64,000 nucleotides of DNA from Congzhengia minquanensis (GTDB lineage: Bacteria; Bacillota; Clostridia; UBA1381; UBA9506). Within the stretch, counting starts at the first letter, position 1. Every line of letters begins with the position of its first letter. Position numbers and translations under genes: made by a program. Below are positions 47,537 through 56,006 of the stretch, piece by piece. The stretch is from positions 310,001 to 374,000 of the forward strand of contig NZ_JACRSU010000002.1 of the NCBI RefSeq assembly GCF_014384785.1, written 5' to 3'. The notes below the pieces were generated by a model, which saw only the letters and a program-made list of their open reading frames with translations, had not been told where the DNA came from and did no database searches.

Positions 47537-50502
47537 TTCTGTTCCTCCCTGTTAATAAATTGTTTCAGAGGACTCACAGAGGCTTCTAGCATCTCCAAAA
47601 TGAAGCTGTTCACCAGTTTAGCGCCCTCATCATTTATATGGATACTATCATTCATTTCATAACAGTAGTATGTGTTAAAAGCAGTTTCCGCCCCCATTTC
47701 CATGCAGTAATCATACATTTTTTTGTTTAAGTCCAAAACCGTTACATTATTTTCATTTGCTACCTCAATCATAACGCCGGCATAGTCCGAAATTGAGTTA
47801 AAAGTAGTCGCCACGCCAATTGCGGGAATCGGGGTTACAAACAAGATATTTAATCCTGCTTCTCTGCCCTCATTTATAAACCGCTCCAAATTTTTACGAT
47901 ATTGTTCTTTGGAACAGCCAATGGTGAAATTTCCGCCGGTATAATAGTTTTTGTCATTTGTGCCTAAAGAAATGAGGCAATAGTCTCCCGGCGTGCTGTC
48001 TGTGAGTATTTCATCCCACTTTTTATTGGGATGCCACCATCTGTGTGTTGCCGATTCATCCGCGGGATTCCGTTCTGCATAAAGATATGTAAGGGAGCTT
48101 TCGCCGCGTACAGCACAGTTATCAACCGTAACGCCGCTGACAAAGCTATCATCAAATTTTGTTCCCCATCCCACACGTTGAGTCACTTCTGTGCCGTAAT
48201 CATAGCATATTGAGTCGCCAATCAGATAAACTTTCAAGGGCAGAACTGCATTTTCTGTTCCGCCCAGCACCTTTGCGTGAACAATCGGCTCCAACGTTTC
48301 ATCAATCCATAAAAATGCTTTAACCATCACTGTTTCTGTGTTTTTTTCAACACGAACGGTCAATTTTCCGTCCGTCAAGGTGTCATACAACGCACAAAAT
48401 TCAGAGATGTTAAGCAATTCTCTGTCTTTTCCATACGCAGCAGCAATTAGCTTTATCCTTTTACCGACACACTGATTCTGATGAAGCGCTGCCTCTGCTT
48501 GAACAAAGCTGTCACCGGAGGTGGAAGTGAACTTTAATGAAGCTCCCGAAATATAGCCAGATTCCGTCACAACCTTTGGAGCAAAGCTTCCATCTACTAT
48601 ACCGGCAAACTCAAAACGGATATATGTTCCTACATTACCTGTTGTGATAGTATGTGAAATTGTATTTTGTGTCATCAGTCCCTGTGAAATACATGAAAAA
48701 TGAACATTGTCCAAAGAGGACATCACTTTATACCGAACCTTGGAATTCGTCCCCTCGGTCGTTACGCCTGCGGTAATGGTTTTACCCACCTCAAAGCTGC
48801 CGGTAAGAGGGATTTCTGTAAATTCCGGTGAAATAGGCTTCAGTATAATATCATCAATATCAAAAGCAAAATCCGAAGTATTGGCGCCGCTGTCAGCAGA
48901 AAAACCAAGCATTCCGCTGCCTATATTGGCGCTTTCGGTGAACTTTAGCTTGAAAACCTGCCATGTATCAGACAGTGCAGGCAGTGAACCGTCTGCATTT
49001 GTTAGCTGCAAAGAATGCTCGGTTCCATCTGCATTCAGTGTTTTAATATACGGCACAAGCGTATGCCCCGCTTCCTGTGCCCTTGCGCGAAAGGATAAAA
49101 TATAATTTTTACCGGCAGTTCTGGATATATACTGCCGGATGCCCCGGGTTTCCAGATCGTTCTCATTGCTGCTGTTTGCGGACTGAATCACTGTAATATA
49201 CGGATTGTCAGCAGTTACTGCGCTTACCTGCGTATTCTCTCCCTTCAGCCAGGTATCGCTCACATTGGATCCGGTCTGAAATCCGTTCCACAAGCCCTTT
49301 GTCTCGAACGGAAAAGAGAAATTTCCGTTAAATGGCGTGTCCAGTTTTTCAATTTTTATTTCGTCCAGCAAAAAACTGCAATCCGTTCCGCTTCCCTGTC
49401 CGGATAAATCGTCAAAAATTCTTGTGTAGAACGTTGCTGGTAATTCGCTGTACACACTGTAAAGCCAGTTATTCGGCTTATAAATGCACTCGTAATACTG
49501 CCAATCCTTAGTTAACGCTGTGACGGTGCCATGCGCATCTGACATGGCAAGCTTTGAATAATTTCTTACATATGAAGAATTTTGATTTGCGGAAAAAACA
49601 GTTGTGCCGTCTTCGTTCTTAATGCCGGAAAAATCAAAGTATCCCGCAAGATATTTACCAACAGCCGACTCGTTGCTCGCCTTGGCAAACCAGGAGATTT
49701 TGTAAACCGCACCGGGAATAATTGATAATGCTGAATTTAACATAACACCGCCGTTTCCGTTTGAAGGAACGACAGAGATACAGCCGGAATCATCCATACC
49801 GCCTGCTTCCTGCAGGGACATCGCAGCGCCCATGCCTTTTAAAGCAACAGCTGTACCGTCAAAGGATTCGTGCAGCAAAAGATTATTTTCATGTACCATT
49901 TCTGCAGGATATACCGGTTCAACGATGAAATCATCCGCGAGAAAGCTGACATTTGCCGAACCACCCCGGAAGTCGATGCTGCAATCCGGCGAATAAATCT
50001 TGGCTTGCCCGTTGCCTGTTGTGCAGGTTTCAGCAACTGTATAGGTGTTAAAATATCTAACCCAGCCATTTCCAACATTCTCACGGTTTACAAGGCGCAC
50101 GCTTTGATATCCTGTTCCGGAGGATGATGTAATTTCGCCGTTTTCATTTTCCTCTTCATAGTGAAAAAATAAGGTGACACGAGGATTCCCAAGTAGCTCC
50201 TCCGATTTAACGTTTACAGAAAACAGGTATTCCCTGCCGGAATATAACCTGAGTCCGTTCTTAAAAAAACCGCCTTTTTCATCTGTACCATTGGTAATTG
50301 ACAACGAGCCAGAAGAGCCTCCAAATCCTCCGCTTATCTTTGTAAGGGAAGCACCATAGCTTGCTTTGATGTCTTCTTGATCCAATTCAAAGGTTAAATG
50401 CATAGAGTCAGATAAATCTAAGCTGTCTACACCAAAAACACAAGGAAATACAGCTATTAACATCAGCAATGCCGTTAAAATAGAACATACATACTTTTTC
50501 AT
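47533..50502 (-). CDS. Large secreted protein with SGNH/GDSL esterase domain
   Basis: Start ATG 50502 (MKKYVCSILTALLMLIAVF), GGAGG 7 bases upstream. 989 residues: signal peptide 1-24, then a stretch aligned to residues 1-750 of the downstream protein (three CBM-like modules plus Ig-like segments), then an SGNH hydrolase at 755-989 with GDSICYD (Ser764), GTND, and a C-terminal DSIHIND (His about 955). The type resembles rhamnogalacturonan or xylan acetylesterases. The pair may deacetylate and cut the same glycan. Confidence 0.85.
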   Translation of the reverse strand: MKKYVCSILTALLMLIAVFPCVFGVDSLDLSDSMHLTFELDQEDIKASYGASLTKISGGFGGSSGSLSITNGTDEKGGFFKNGLRLYSGREYLFSVNVKSEELLGNPRVTLFFHYEEENENGEITSSSGTGYQSVRLVNRENVGNGWVRYFNTYTVAETCTTGNGQAKIYSPDCSIDFRGGSANVSFLADDFIVEPVYPAEMVHENNLLLHESFDGTAVALKGMGAAMSLQEAGGMDDSGCISVVPSNGNGGVMLNSALSIIPGAVYKISWFAKASNESAVGKYLAGYFDFSGIKNEDGTTVFSANQNSSYVRNYSKLAMSDAHGTVTALTKDWQYYECIYKPNNWLYSVYSELPATFYTRIFDDLSGQGSGTDCSFLLDEIKIEKLDTPFNGNFSFPFETKGLWNGFQTGSNVSDTWLKGENTQVSAVTADNPYITVIQSANSSNENDLETRGIRQYISRTAGKNYILSFRARAQEAGHTLVPYIKTLNADGTEHSLQLTNADGSLPALSDTWQVFKLKFTESANIGSGMLGFSADSGANTSDFAFDIDDIILKPISPEFTEIPLTGSFEVGKTITAGVTTEGTNSKVRYKVMSSLDNVHFSCISQGLMTQNTISHTITTGNVGTYIRFEFAGIVDGSFAPKVVTESGYISGASLKFTSTSGDSFVQAEAALHQNQCVGKRIKLIAAAYGKDRELLNISEFCALYDTLTDGKLTVRVEKNTETVMVKAFLWIDETLEPIVHAKVLGGTENAVLPLKVYLIGDSICYDYGTEVTQRVGWGTKFDDSFVSGVTVDNCAVRGESSLTYLYAERNPADESATHRWWHPNKKWDEILTDSTPGDYCLISLGTNDKNYYTGGNFTIGCSKEQYRKNLERFINEGREAGLNILFVTPIPAIGVATTFNSISDYAGVMIEVANENNVTVLDLNKKMYDYCMEMGAETAFNTYYCYEMNDSIHINDEGAKLVNSFILEMLEASVSPLKQFINREEQK

Positions 50503-50540
50503 TATACTTTCTCCTCTCATTTATAATTGAAACTGAAGTT

Positions 50541-50569
50541 ATTTTAACATAGTTTTTATCAAATGTCAA
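50541..50569 (-). promoter_or_regulatory. Promoter of the secreted-enzyme operon
   Basis: TTGACA (50569-50564), 17 bases, TAAAAT (50546-50541) on the - strand. Its -35 lies in the left arm of the palindrome. Confidence 0.7.
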
Positions 50570-50603
50570 TATACACATCATTGAATGATGTGTATATTGA
50601 CAT
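50563..50603. repeat. Perfect 41-bp palindrome; probable operator
   Basis: Two 20-base arms (starting ATGTCAATATACAC and ending GTGTATATTGACAT) mirror each other around one G. Each outer edge contains a TTGACA -35, facing away in both directions. No T run follows, so it is not a terminator. It is the only large symmetry element between the XRE gene and the secreted enzymes, which makes it a candidate operator for that regulator. Confidence 0.85.
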
Positions 50604-50640
50604 CATTTTTCAGTAGACTAAATTTGAAAGGATTGATAAT

Positions 50641-50940
50641 ATGATATGTGATAGAATTAAAAAGTTAAGAGAACAATACCATTTAAGTCAGGTAGATTTG
50701 GCAAAAAAACTAAATATTGCGCGTACCAGCGTTTTGGCATGGGAAAATCAAACTTCTGCACCTGCAATGAAACACATAATTTTAATGGCTAAGTTGTTCC
50801 GCGTAACGACAGATTATTTACTGGAGGTCGACAATAAACGCATGTTGTCGCTTGATAATTTAAGCGATGAAGAAATTGCAATTATTTGTAGCTTGTTAAA
50901 TTATTTTGACAAGAACAAACAGCTTGACAATCAAGAATAA
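50641..50940 (+). CDS. XRE-family transcriptional regulator, 99 aa
   Basis: HTH at residues 5-60 (IKKLREQYHLSQVDLAKKLN) plus a short C-terminal helical tail (about 65-99). GGATTGATA-type spacing before ATG with AAAGGA. It is divergent from the secreted-enzyme operon over the 41-bp palindrome and probably represses both directions. A + strand TTGACA with a weak -10 (TAAATT) may drive it. The ligand is unknown. Confidence 0.85.
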   Translation: MICDRIKKLREQYHLSQVDLAKKLNIARTSVLAWENQTSAPAMKHIILMAKLFRVTTDYLLEVDNKRMLSLDNLSDEEIAIICSLLNYFDKNKQLDNQE

Positions 50941-51078
50941 AAAGCAAAATATAAGAAACATTTATTTCCATTTACAAATTTCGTTTAAAACAAAACTGCC
51001 ATTTTTCACATAAAAAACAAAGTGTGTTTTAGATTTTTATTGTTTTTTGCTTTTGCGATTTTAAATAGCCTAAAACAT

Positions 51079-51107
51079 TTGACATTCGCTGCAAATTATG
51101 CTAATAT
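51079..51107 (+). promoter_or_regulatory. Promoter of the DAHP synthase gene
   Basis: TTGACA, 17 bases, TAATAT on the + strand, 52 bases before the start codon. Confidence 0.75.
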
Positions 51108-51159
51108 TCCTATTGCAGACGATAAACTGCAAAATTATTTGAAAAGAGGTTTTGAGACG

Positions 51160-52188
51160 ATGCAGATGAATTATATCAGAGAGTTGCCCGGTCCGGAGGA
51201 AATCAAAGAACGATATCCGCTTTTACCGGAATATGCAGCAAAAAAGCAGCAGTTTGACGACCAGGTGAAAAAAGTCTTTACGGGCGAGTCTGACAAGTTT
51301 ATTCTGCTGATCGGCCCCTGCTCAGCAGACAATGAAACTGCAGTTTTAGACTACTGCACACGGCTGAAAAAGTTGCAGGATAAAGTTTTTGATAAAATTT
51401 TAATCGTACCTCGTGTTTACACAAATAAGCCCCGCACCACAGGCGAAGGATATAAGGGCATGCTGCACCAGCCAGATCCCACAAAAAAAGCGGACATGCT
51501 TCATGGTATTTTAGCAATCAGGAAGCTGCATACAGACGTAATTGCCGAAACCGGCTTTTTCTGTGCCGATGAGATGCTGTATCCTGAGAATTACAGGTAC
51601 CTTTCCGATTTGCTGTCATATGTTGCAGTAGGCGCACGTTCTGTGGAAAACCAGCAGCACCGTTTAACCTGCAGCGGAATTAATGTTCCTGTGGGAATGA
51701 AAAATCCCACCAGTGGAGACTATTCCGTTATGTTAAACTCCATTATCGCGGCCCAGCATGGCCACACCTTTATTTATGGCGGCTGGGAGGTTAAGACAGA
51801 AGGCAACCCCTACGCCCATGCAATTTTGCGCGGTTCTGTGAACAAACACGGCCAGGCAAATCCCAACTACCACTACGAGGATTTAATCCGTCTGCACGAC
51901 CTTTATGCCGCAAAAAACCTGCAGAACATGGCCTTAGTGGTTGACGCCAACCACTCTAACTCAAACAAACAATATTTAGAACAGATTCGAATTTGCAAAG
52001 AGGTGCTTCACAGCTGCAGGCACTCGAACGACATTAAGCAGTTTGTGAAAGGCTTTATGATTGAAAGCTATATTGAAGACGGCAGCCAGAAAATTGAAGA
52101 CGGCGTGTATGGAAAATCCATCACAGACCCGTGTTTAGGATGGGAAAAAACAGAACGGCTGATTTTAGATATCGCCGACCTGCTTTAA
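51160..52188 (+). CDS. aroF: DAHP synthase, class I (AroG/AroF type)
   Basis: I start at ATG 51160 (MQMNYIRELPGPEEIKERY), with AGAGG upstream, giving 342 residues. It has FILLIGPCSADN, RVYTNKPRTTGEGYKG, PENYRYLSDLLSYVAVGARS and VDANHSNSNKQ, the class I signature. It condenses PEP and erythrose-4-phosphate at the entry of aromatic amino acid synthesis. The E. coli-like class is common in some Clostridia. The isozyme letter is not certain. Confidence 0.92.
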   Translation: MQMNYIRELPGPEEIKERYPLLPEYAAKKQQFDDQVKKVFTGESDKFILLIGPCSADNETAVLDYCTRLKKLQDKVFDKILIVPRVYTNKPRTTGEGYKGMLHQPDPTKKADMLHGILAIRKLHTDVIAETGFFCADEMLYPENYRYLSDLLSYVAVGARSVENQQHRLTCSGINVPVGMKNPTSGDYSVMLNSIIAAQHGHTFIYGGWEVKTEGNPYAHAILRGSVNKHGQANPNYHYEDLIRLHDLYAAKNLQNMALVVDANHSNSNKQYLEQIRICKEVLHSCRHSNDIKQFVKGFMIESYIEDGSQKIEDGVYGKSITDPCLGWEKTERLILDIADLL

Positions 52189-52219
52189 ATTAAAAAAAAT
52201 TTTTTAAGGAGGAATTGCA

Positions 52220-54490
52220 ATGGTTGACAACAATGAGCATTTAAAGGATGTGGCTCTCCGAATTAGAAACGCCAGAGAGATTTTGGGTCTTTCAGAAGAA
52301 ATTATGGCCCAAAACACAGATATTACCGCAGACGAGTATAAAGCTTATGAAAACGGAGAGAAGGACTTTGATTTCACATTCATTTATAAGTGCGCAAAGT
52401 GCCTCAACCTGGATCCGACTGATTTGCTCAAAGGCGCAAGTCCCACGCTGACCAGCTACGAGGTTACAAGGCGCGGCGGCGGCCTGCCCATTACGCGGAA
52501 AGAGGGCTATGAATATAAAAATCTGGCCTCTATGTTTAAAAACAAAACGTCGGAGCCTTATCACGTTATTATTCCTTACCTTGAAAATGCCGGTGAGGGC
52601 GAAGCTTCTTCCCATAAGGGACAGGAGTTCGACATTGTGGTGAAAGGCCGCCTTAAGATGACTGTTGGCAGCAACACGGAAATTTTAGAAGCCGGCGACA
52701 CCATTTATTATAACAGTGCCACGCCTCACAGAATGGTGGCTATGGACGGTAACGACGTTGAGATTTATGCTATCGTCATGAAAGATGTAGACGCATTGGG
52801 CGATAACACTGCGTATGACGACATGCCCTATAAAAATTTTCAAACGGATGCTGACGTTTACAGCAAGTTCATTAACACGGTGGAAGACAAAGAAGGCCGT
52901 TTGGTTGACATTTCATTTCACAACGCAGAGGAGTTTAATTTTGCGTTTGATTGTATCGACGTGCTGGCGGAGAAATGCCCCGATAAACTGGCAATGCTGT
53001 TCATTTCTCACGACAAGCAGGAAAAGCGGTTTACGTTCCGTGACATCAGCCGGTATTCTTCCATGACCGCGAATTATTTTGAATCGCTGGGCATTAAAAA
53101 GGGCGACAGGGTTATGTTGGTGCTGAAAAGGCACTACCAATTCTGGTTCTCTATTTTGGCGCTGCACAAAATTGGTGCAGTTGTCATTCCTGCCACTCAC
53201 CTGCTGGTGGAACACGATTTTGACTATCGCTTTCAATCTGCAGGCGTCAGCGCCATTGTCTGCACGGCTGACACCGACGTATCCCATCAGGTGGATTTAG
53301 CGGAGAAAAACTATCAAAAAATTACAAAAATTTTAGTTGGCGGCCAGCGTGACGGCTGGCACAACTTTAACGAGGAAATGCCTGCATTTTCCGATACATA
53401 TGAAAGAAAACCCGATTCTGCCTGCGGCTCAGACCCGTTACTTATGTTCTTTACGTCGGGTACCACAGGATATCCGAAAATTGCAACACACAACCACAAA
53501 TATCCGCTGGGACATTTTATCACGGCAAAATACTGGCACAACGTAAACCCTGACGGAATTCACTTTACCATTTCCGACACTGGGTGGGGAAAAGCCCTTT
53601 GGGGAAAGCTTTACGGCCAATGGCTGTGTGAAGCAGCAATTTTTGTGTATGACTTTGATAAGTTTCAGGCAGACGACATTCTGCCCATGTTCAAAAAATA
53701 TAATATTACCACTTTCTGTGCCCCCCCAACCATGTACCGCTTCTTTATTAAAGAGGATTTGTCGCAGTATGACCTTTCTTCTCTGGAATATACCACAACC
53801 GCCGGCGAGGCGTTAAACCCGGAAGTGTATGAACAGTGGAAAAAGGCAACAGGGCTGCGCCTGATGGAAGGATTTGGGCAGACAGAAACCACCCTTACAG
53901 TTGGAACACTGCGCGGCATGGTGGCAAAGCCAGGCTCAATGGGCAGACCCTCCCCGCTTTACGATGTGGATGTTGTGTTAGACGACGGCACAAGTGCTGG
54001 CGTTGGTGAAACCGGCGAGGTTGTTGTAAGAACCGACAAAAATGAACCCTGCGGTTTATTTATGGGCTATTACGGCGACGAGGAAAACACGAAAAAGGCT
54101 TGGCACGACGGACTTTATCACACCGGCGACCTAGCCTGGCGCGACGAAGATGGATACCTTTGGTTTGTGGGCAGGATTGACGATGTGATTAAATCCTCCG
54201 GCTACCGGATTGGGCCGTTTGAAATTGAAAGCGTTATCATGGAGCTTCCCTATGTTTTAGAATGTGCCGTTACAGCTGTGCCGGACGAAATTAGGGGACA
54301 GATTGTAAAAGCATCTATTGTGCTGACCAAAAATACACAGGGATCCGATGCGCTGAAAAAGGAAATTCAGGATTATGTAAAAACCCACACAGCGCCCTAT
54401 AAATATCCACGGGTGGTGGAATTTTTAGAAGAACTTCCGAAAACCATCAGCGGAAAAATCAGGCGTGTGGAATTAAGGGAAACAAAATAA
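52220..54490 (+). CDS. XRE-cupin-acyl-CoA synthetase fusion
   Basis: A 756-residue three-part protein. Residues 8-62: XRE helix-turn-helix (RIRNAREILGLSEEIMAQ). About 100-190: cupin (EASSHKGQEFDIVVKGRLK, then GDTIYYNSATPHRM). About 215-750: AMP-forming acyl-CoA synthetase with FFTSGTTGYPK near 412, ATP-binding TAGEALNP and GFGQTE, DGLYHTGDLAWRDEDGY, and the final SGKIRR lysine region. It likely activates a small organic acid. Homologues in Clostridia are usually a separate XRE-cupin regulator next to a synthetase. It follows DAHP synthase by 31 bases. Confidence 0.92.
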   Translation: MVDNNEHLKDVALRIRNAREILGLSEEIMAQNTDITADEYKAYENGEKDFDFTFIYKCAKCLNLDPTDLLKGASPTLTSYEVTRRGGGLPITRKEGYEYKNLASMFKNKTSEPYHVIIPYLENAGEGEASSHKGQEFDIVVKGRLKMTVGSNTEILEAGDTIYYNSATPHRMVAMDGNDVEIYAIVMKDVDALGDNTAYDDMPYKNFQTDADVYSKFINTVEDKEGRLVDISFHNAEEFNFAFDCIDVLAEKCPDKLAMLFISHDKQEKRFTFRDISRYSSMTANYFESLGIKKGDRVMLVLKRHYQFWFSILALHKIGAVVIPATHLLVEHDFDYRFQSAGVSAIVCTADTDVSHQVDLAEKNYQKITKILVGGQRDGWHNFNEEMPAFSDTYERKPDSACGSDPLLMFFTSGTTGYPKIATHNHKYPLGHFITAKYWHNVNPDGIHFTISDTGWGKALWGKLYGQWLCEAAIFVYDFDKFQADDILPMFKKYNITTFCAPPTMYRFFIKEDLSQYDLSSLEYTTTAGEALNPEVYEQWKKATGLRLMEGFGQTETTLTVGTLRGMVAKPGSMGRPSPLYDVDVVLDDGTSAGVGETGEVVVRTDKNEPCGLFMGYYGDEENTKKAWHDGLYHTGDLAWRDEDGYLWFVGRIDDVIKSSGYRIGPFEIESVIMELPYVLECAVTAVPDEIRGQIVKASIVLTKNTQGSDALKKEIQDYVKTHTAPYKYPRVVEFLEELPKTISGKIRRVELRETK

Positions 54491-54500
54491 GCAAAAAACA

Positions 54501-54530
54501 TAAGCCCATCTGTTAAACAGATGGGCTTAT
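54501..54530. terminator. Shared bidirectional terminator
   Basis: AAGCCCATCTG pairs with CAGATGGGCTT around loop TTAAA. A/T tracts on both sides serve both the + strand synthetase gene and the converging - strand MATE gene. The MATE stop codon lies in the loop. Confidence 0.85.
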
Positions 54531-55895
54531 TTGCTGCTGGTCTAATTCCCGTTTACGCACCGTTCGTATATTTTTCCAATACCACACCGCATATGTAATG
54601 GCTAAGGGTATCACGGCAACCGTCCAGGCCGAGGGTTCAATGAGACACACCAGCGTATAACTTTTTACATACTGCGTTACCAAAGACAGCGTTGTACGCG
54701 TAACAAGCTCAATGGCGCAGGCAATTACCGGAATAATGGAAAGGCCGATTCCGTGCATGGTGTTCCGAAGCGCCTCCACCGGCGACACAAACAGAAACGC
54801 AGGAACCATAAATAAAATATACCGCACAGAAAACTGCACAATTTCTTTTACATTTTTGTCCCCGCTAACAAACAATAAAACAAGATTTTTTCCGAACAGC
54901 AGCATCACCAGCGCGGCAAAAGCCCCCAAAAGAACAGAGATGAAGCAAGACACCTTAACGCCCCTGTGAATGCGTTCTATGTTCCCTGCCCCGGCGTTTT
55001 GGTTCACATAGGTCACCATTGCGGCCCCCACAGAATTGAACAGACCGAACAAAATATTGATAATGCGCCCAACTGCGGTAGTAGCGGCAATGGCCGCCGT
55101 GCCAAACAAATTAATCGCACTCTGCCCAATCATGCCGCCTCCGGAAATCAGTGAGTTCTGAAAAAACATGGGAATTCCAATGCGCAGGCATCGGCCGGCA
55201 ATTATCTTATCAAAAATGCATTGTTGTCTTGAAAAAATCAGGTCTGGGAACTTTTTCAAAATCGCCGCGGCGCAAAAAATACATGCGGCAACCTGTGATA
55301 TTACCGTTGCCAGCGCCGCACCCCAAACGCCAGTATGTACCACAGCAATGAAAAACACGTCCAAAACAATGTTTACAACTGAGCTTAACACCAAGGAGTA
55401 AAACGGAATTTTGCTGTTTCCCATGGCGCGAATCATGCCTGACAGCAGGTTATAACACATGGTAAACACTGTTCCCGCCAGAATGACAAACACGTATGAC
55501 GATGCGTCACCCAAAATTTCCTGGGGTGTTTTCATCCAAAGCAAAATTTCCTTGTGAAAAACCATGCTTAAAGGAGTCAACACCAGACTGATTGCTGCCA
55601 TTAACACCAGCGACACAAAAAACGACACCTTCACGCCGTTTCCGTCTTTTGCACCCAGCCGTTGTGCAGTAACCGCCGAAAACCCCGTCATGGCGCCGCA
55701 GGCGCCCCAAATGATAAATGCACACATGTTTCCCGTTGCACCCACGGCCGCCAATGCGTCTGAACCCAAAAGGCGCCCGACAATCAACATATCCACCGTG
55801 GAGTAAAGCTGCTGAAACAGTGAGCCGAAGAAAAACGGCAGAGAAAACTTTAAAATCAGCTTTGCGGGACTTCCCGCAGTCATGTCATGAACCAT
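54513..55895 (-). CDS. MATE-family efflux transporter
   Basis: A 460-residue polytopic protein with about 12 hydrophobic helices. It opens GSPAKLILKFSLPFFFGSLFQQLYS and shows LIVGRLLGSDALAAVGATGN near residue 40 and PFYSLVLSSVVNIVLDVFFI mid-way, the typical MATE (DinF/NorM-like) pattern. It exports cationic drugs or metabolites with Na+ or H+. It stands alone, converging on the synthetase gene; its last codons enter the shared terminator. Confidence 0.93.
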   Translation of the reverse strand: MVHDMTAGSPAKLILKFSLPFFFGSLFQQLYSTVDMLIVGRLLGSDALAAVGATGNMCAFIIWGACGAMTGFSAVTAQRLGAKDGNGVKVSFFVSLVLMAAISLVLTPLSMVFHKEILLWMKTPQEILGDASSYVFVILAGTVFTMCYNLLSGMIRAMGNSKIPFYSLVLSSVVNIVLDVFFIAVVHTGVWGAALATVISQVAACIFCAAAILKKFPDLIFSRQQCIFDKIIAGRCLRIGIPMFFQNSLISGGGMIGQSAINLFGTAAIAATTAVGRIINILFGLFNSVGAAMVTYVNQNAGAGNIERIHRGVKVSCFISVLLGAFAALVMLLFGKNLVLLFVSGDKNVKEIVQFSVRYILFMVPAFLFVSPVEALRNTMHGIGLSIIPVIACAIELVTRTTLSLVTQYVKSYTLVCLIEPSAWTVAVIPLAITYAVWYWKNIRTVRKRELDQQQISPSV

Positions 55896-56006
55896 AAATA
55901 ACCCTCATTTTTTTAAGTTGCAAGGCTAATTATAAAGAGTTCCGTTTCTTCTGTCAAGGGGTTTTTCTCAGTAATTTAAATGTAATATTCCGTGTTGGCG
56001 GCGCCG

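Noticed and set aside
50563..50603. Palindrome as a bidirectional terminator
   Set aside because: It lies between divergent genes, has no T run and overlaps both -35 boxes.
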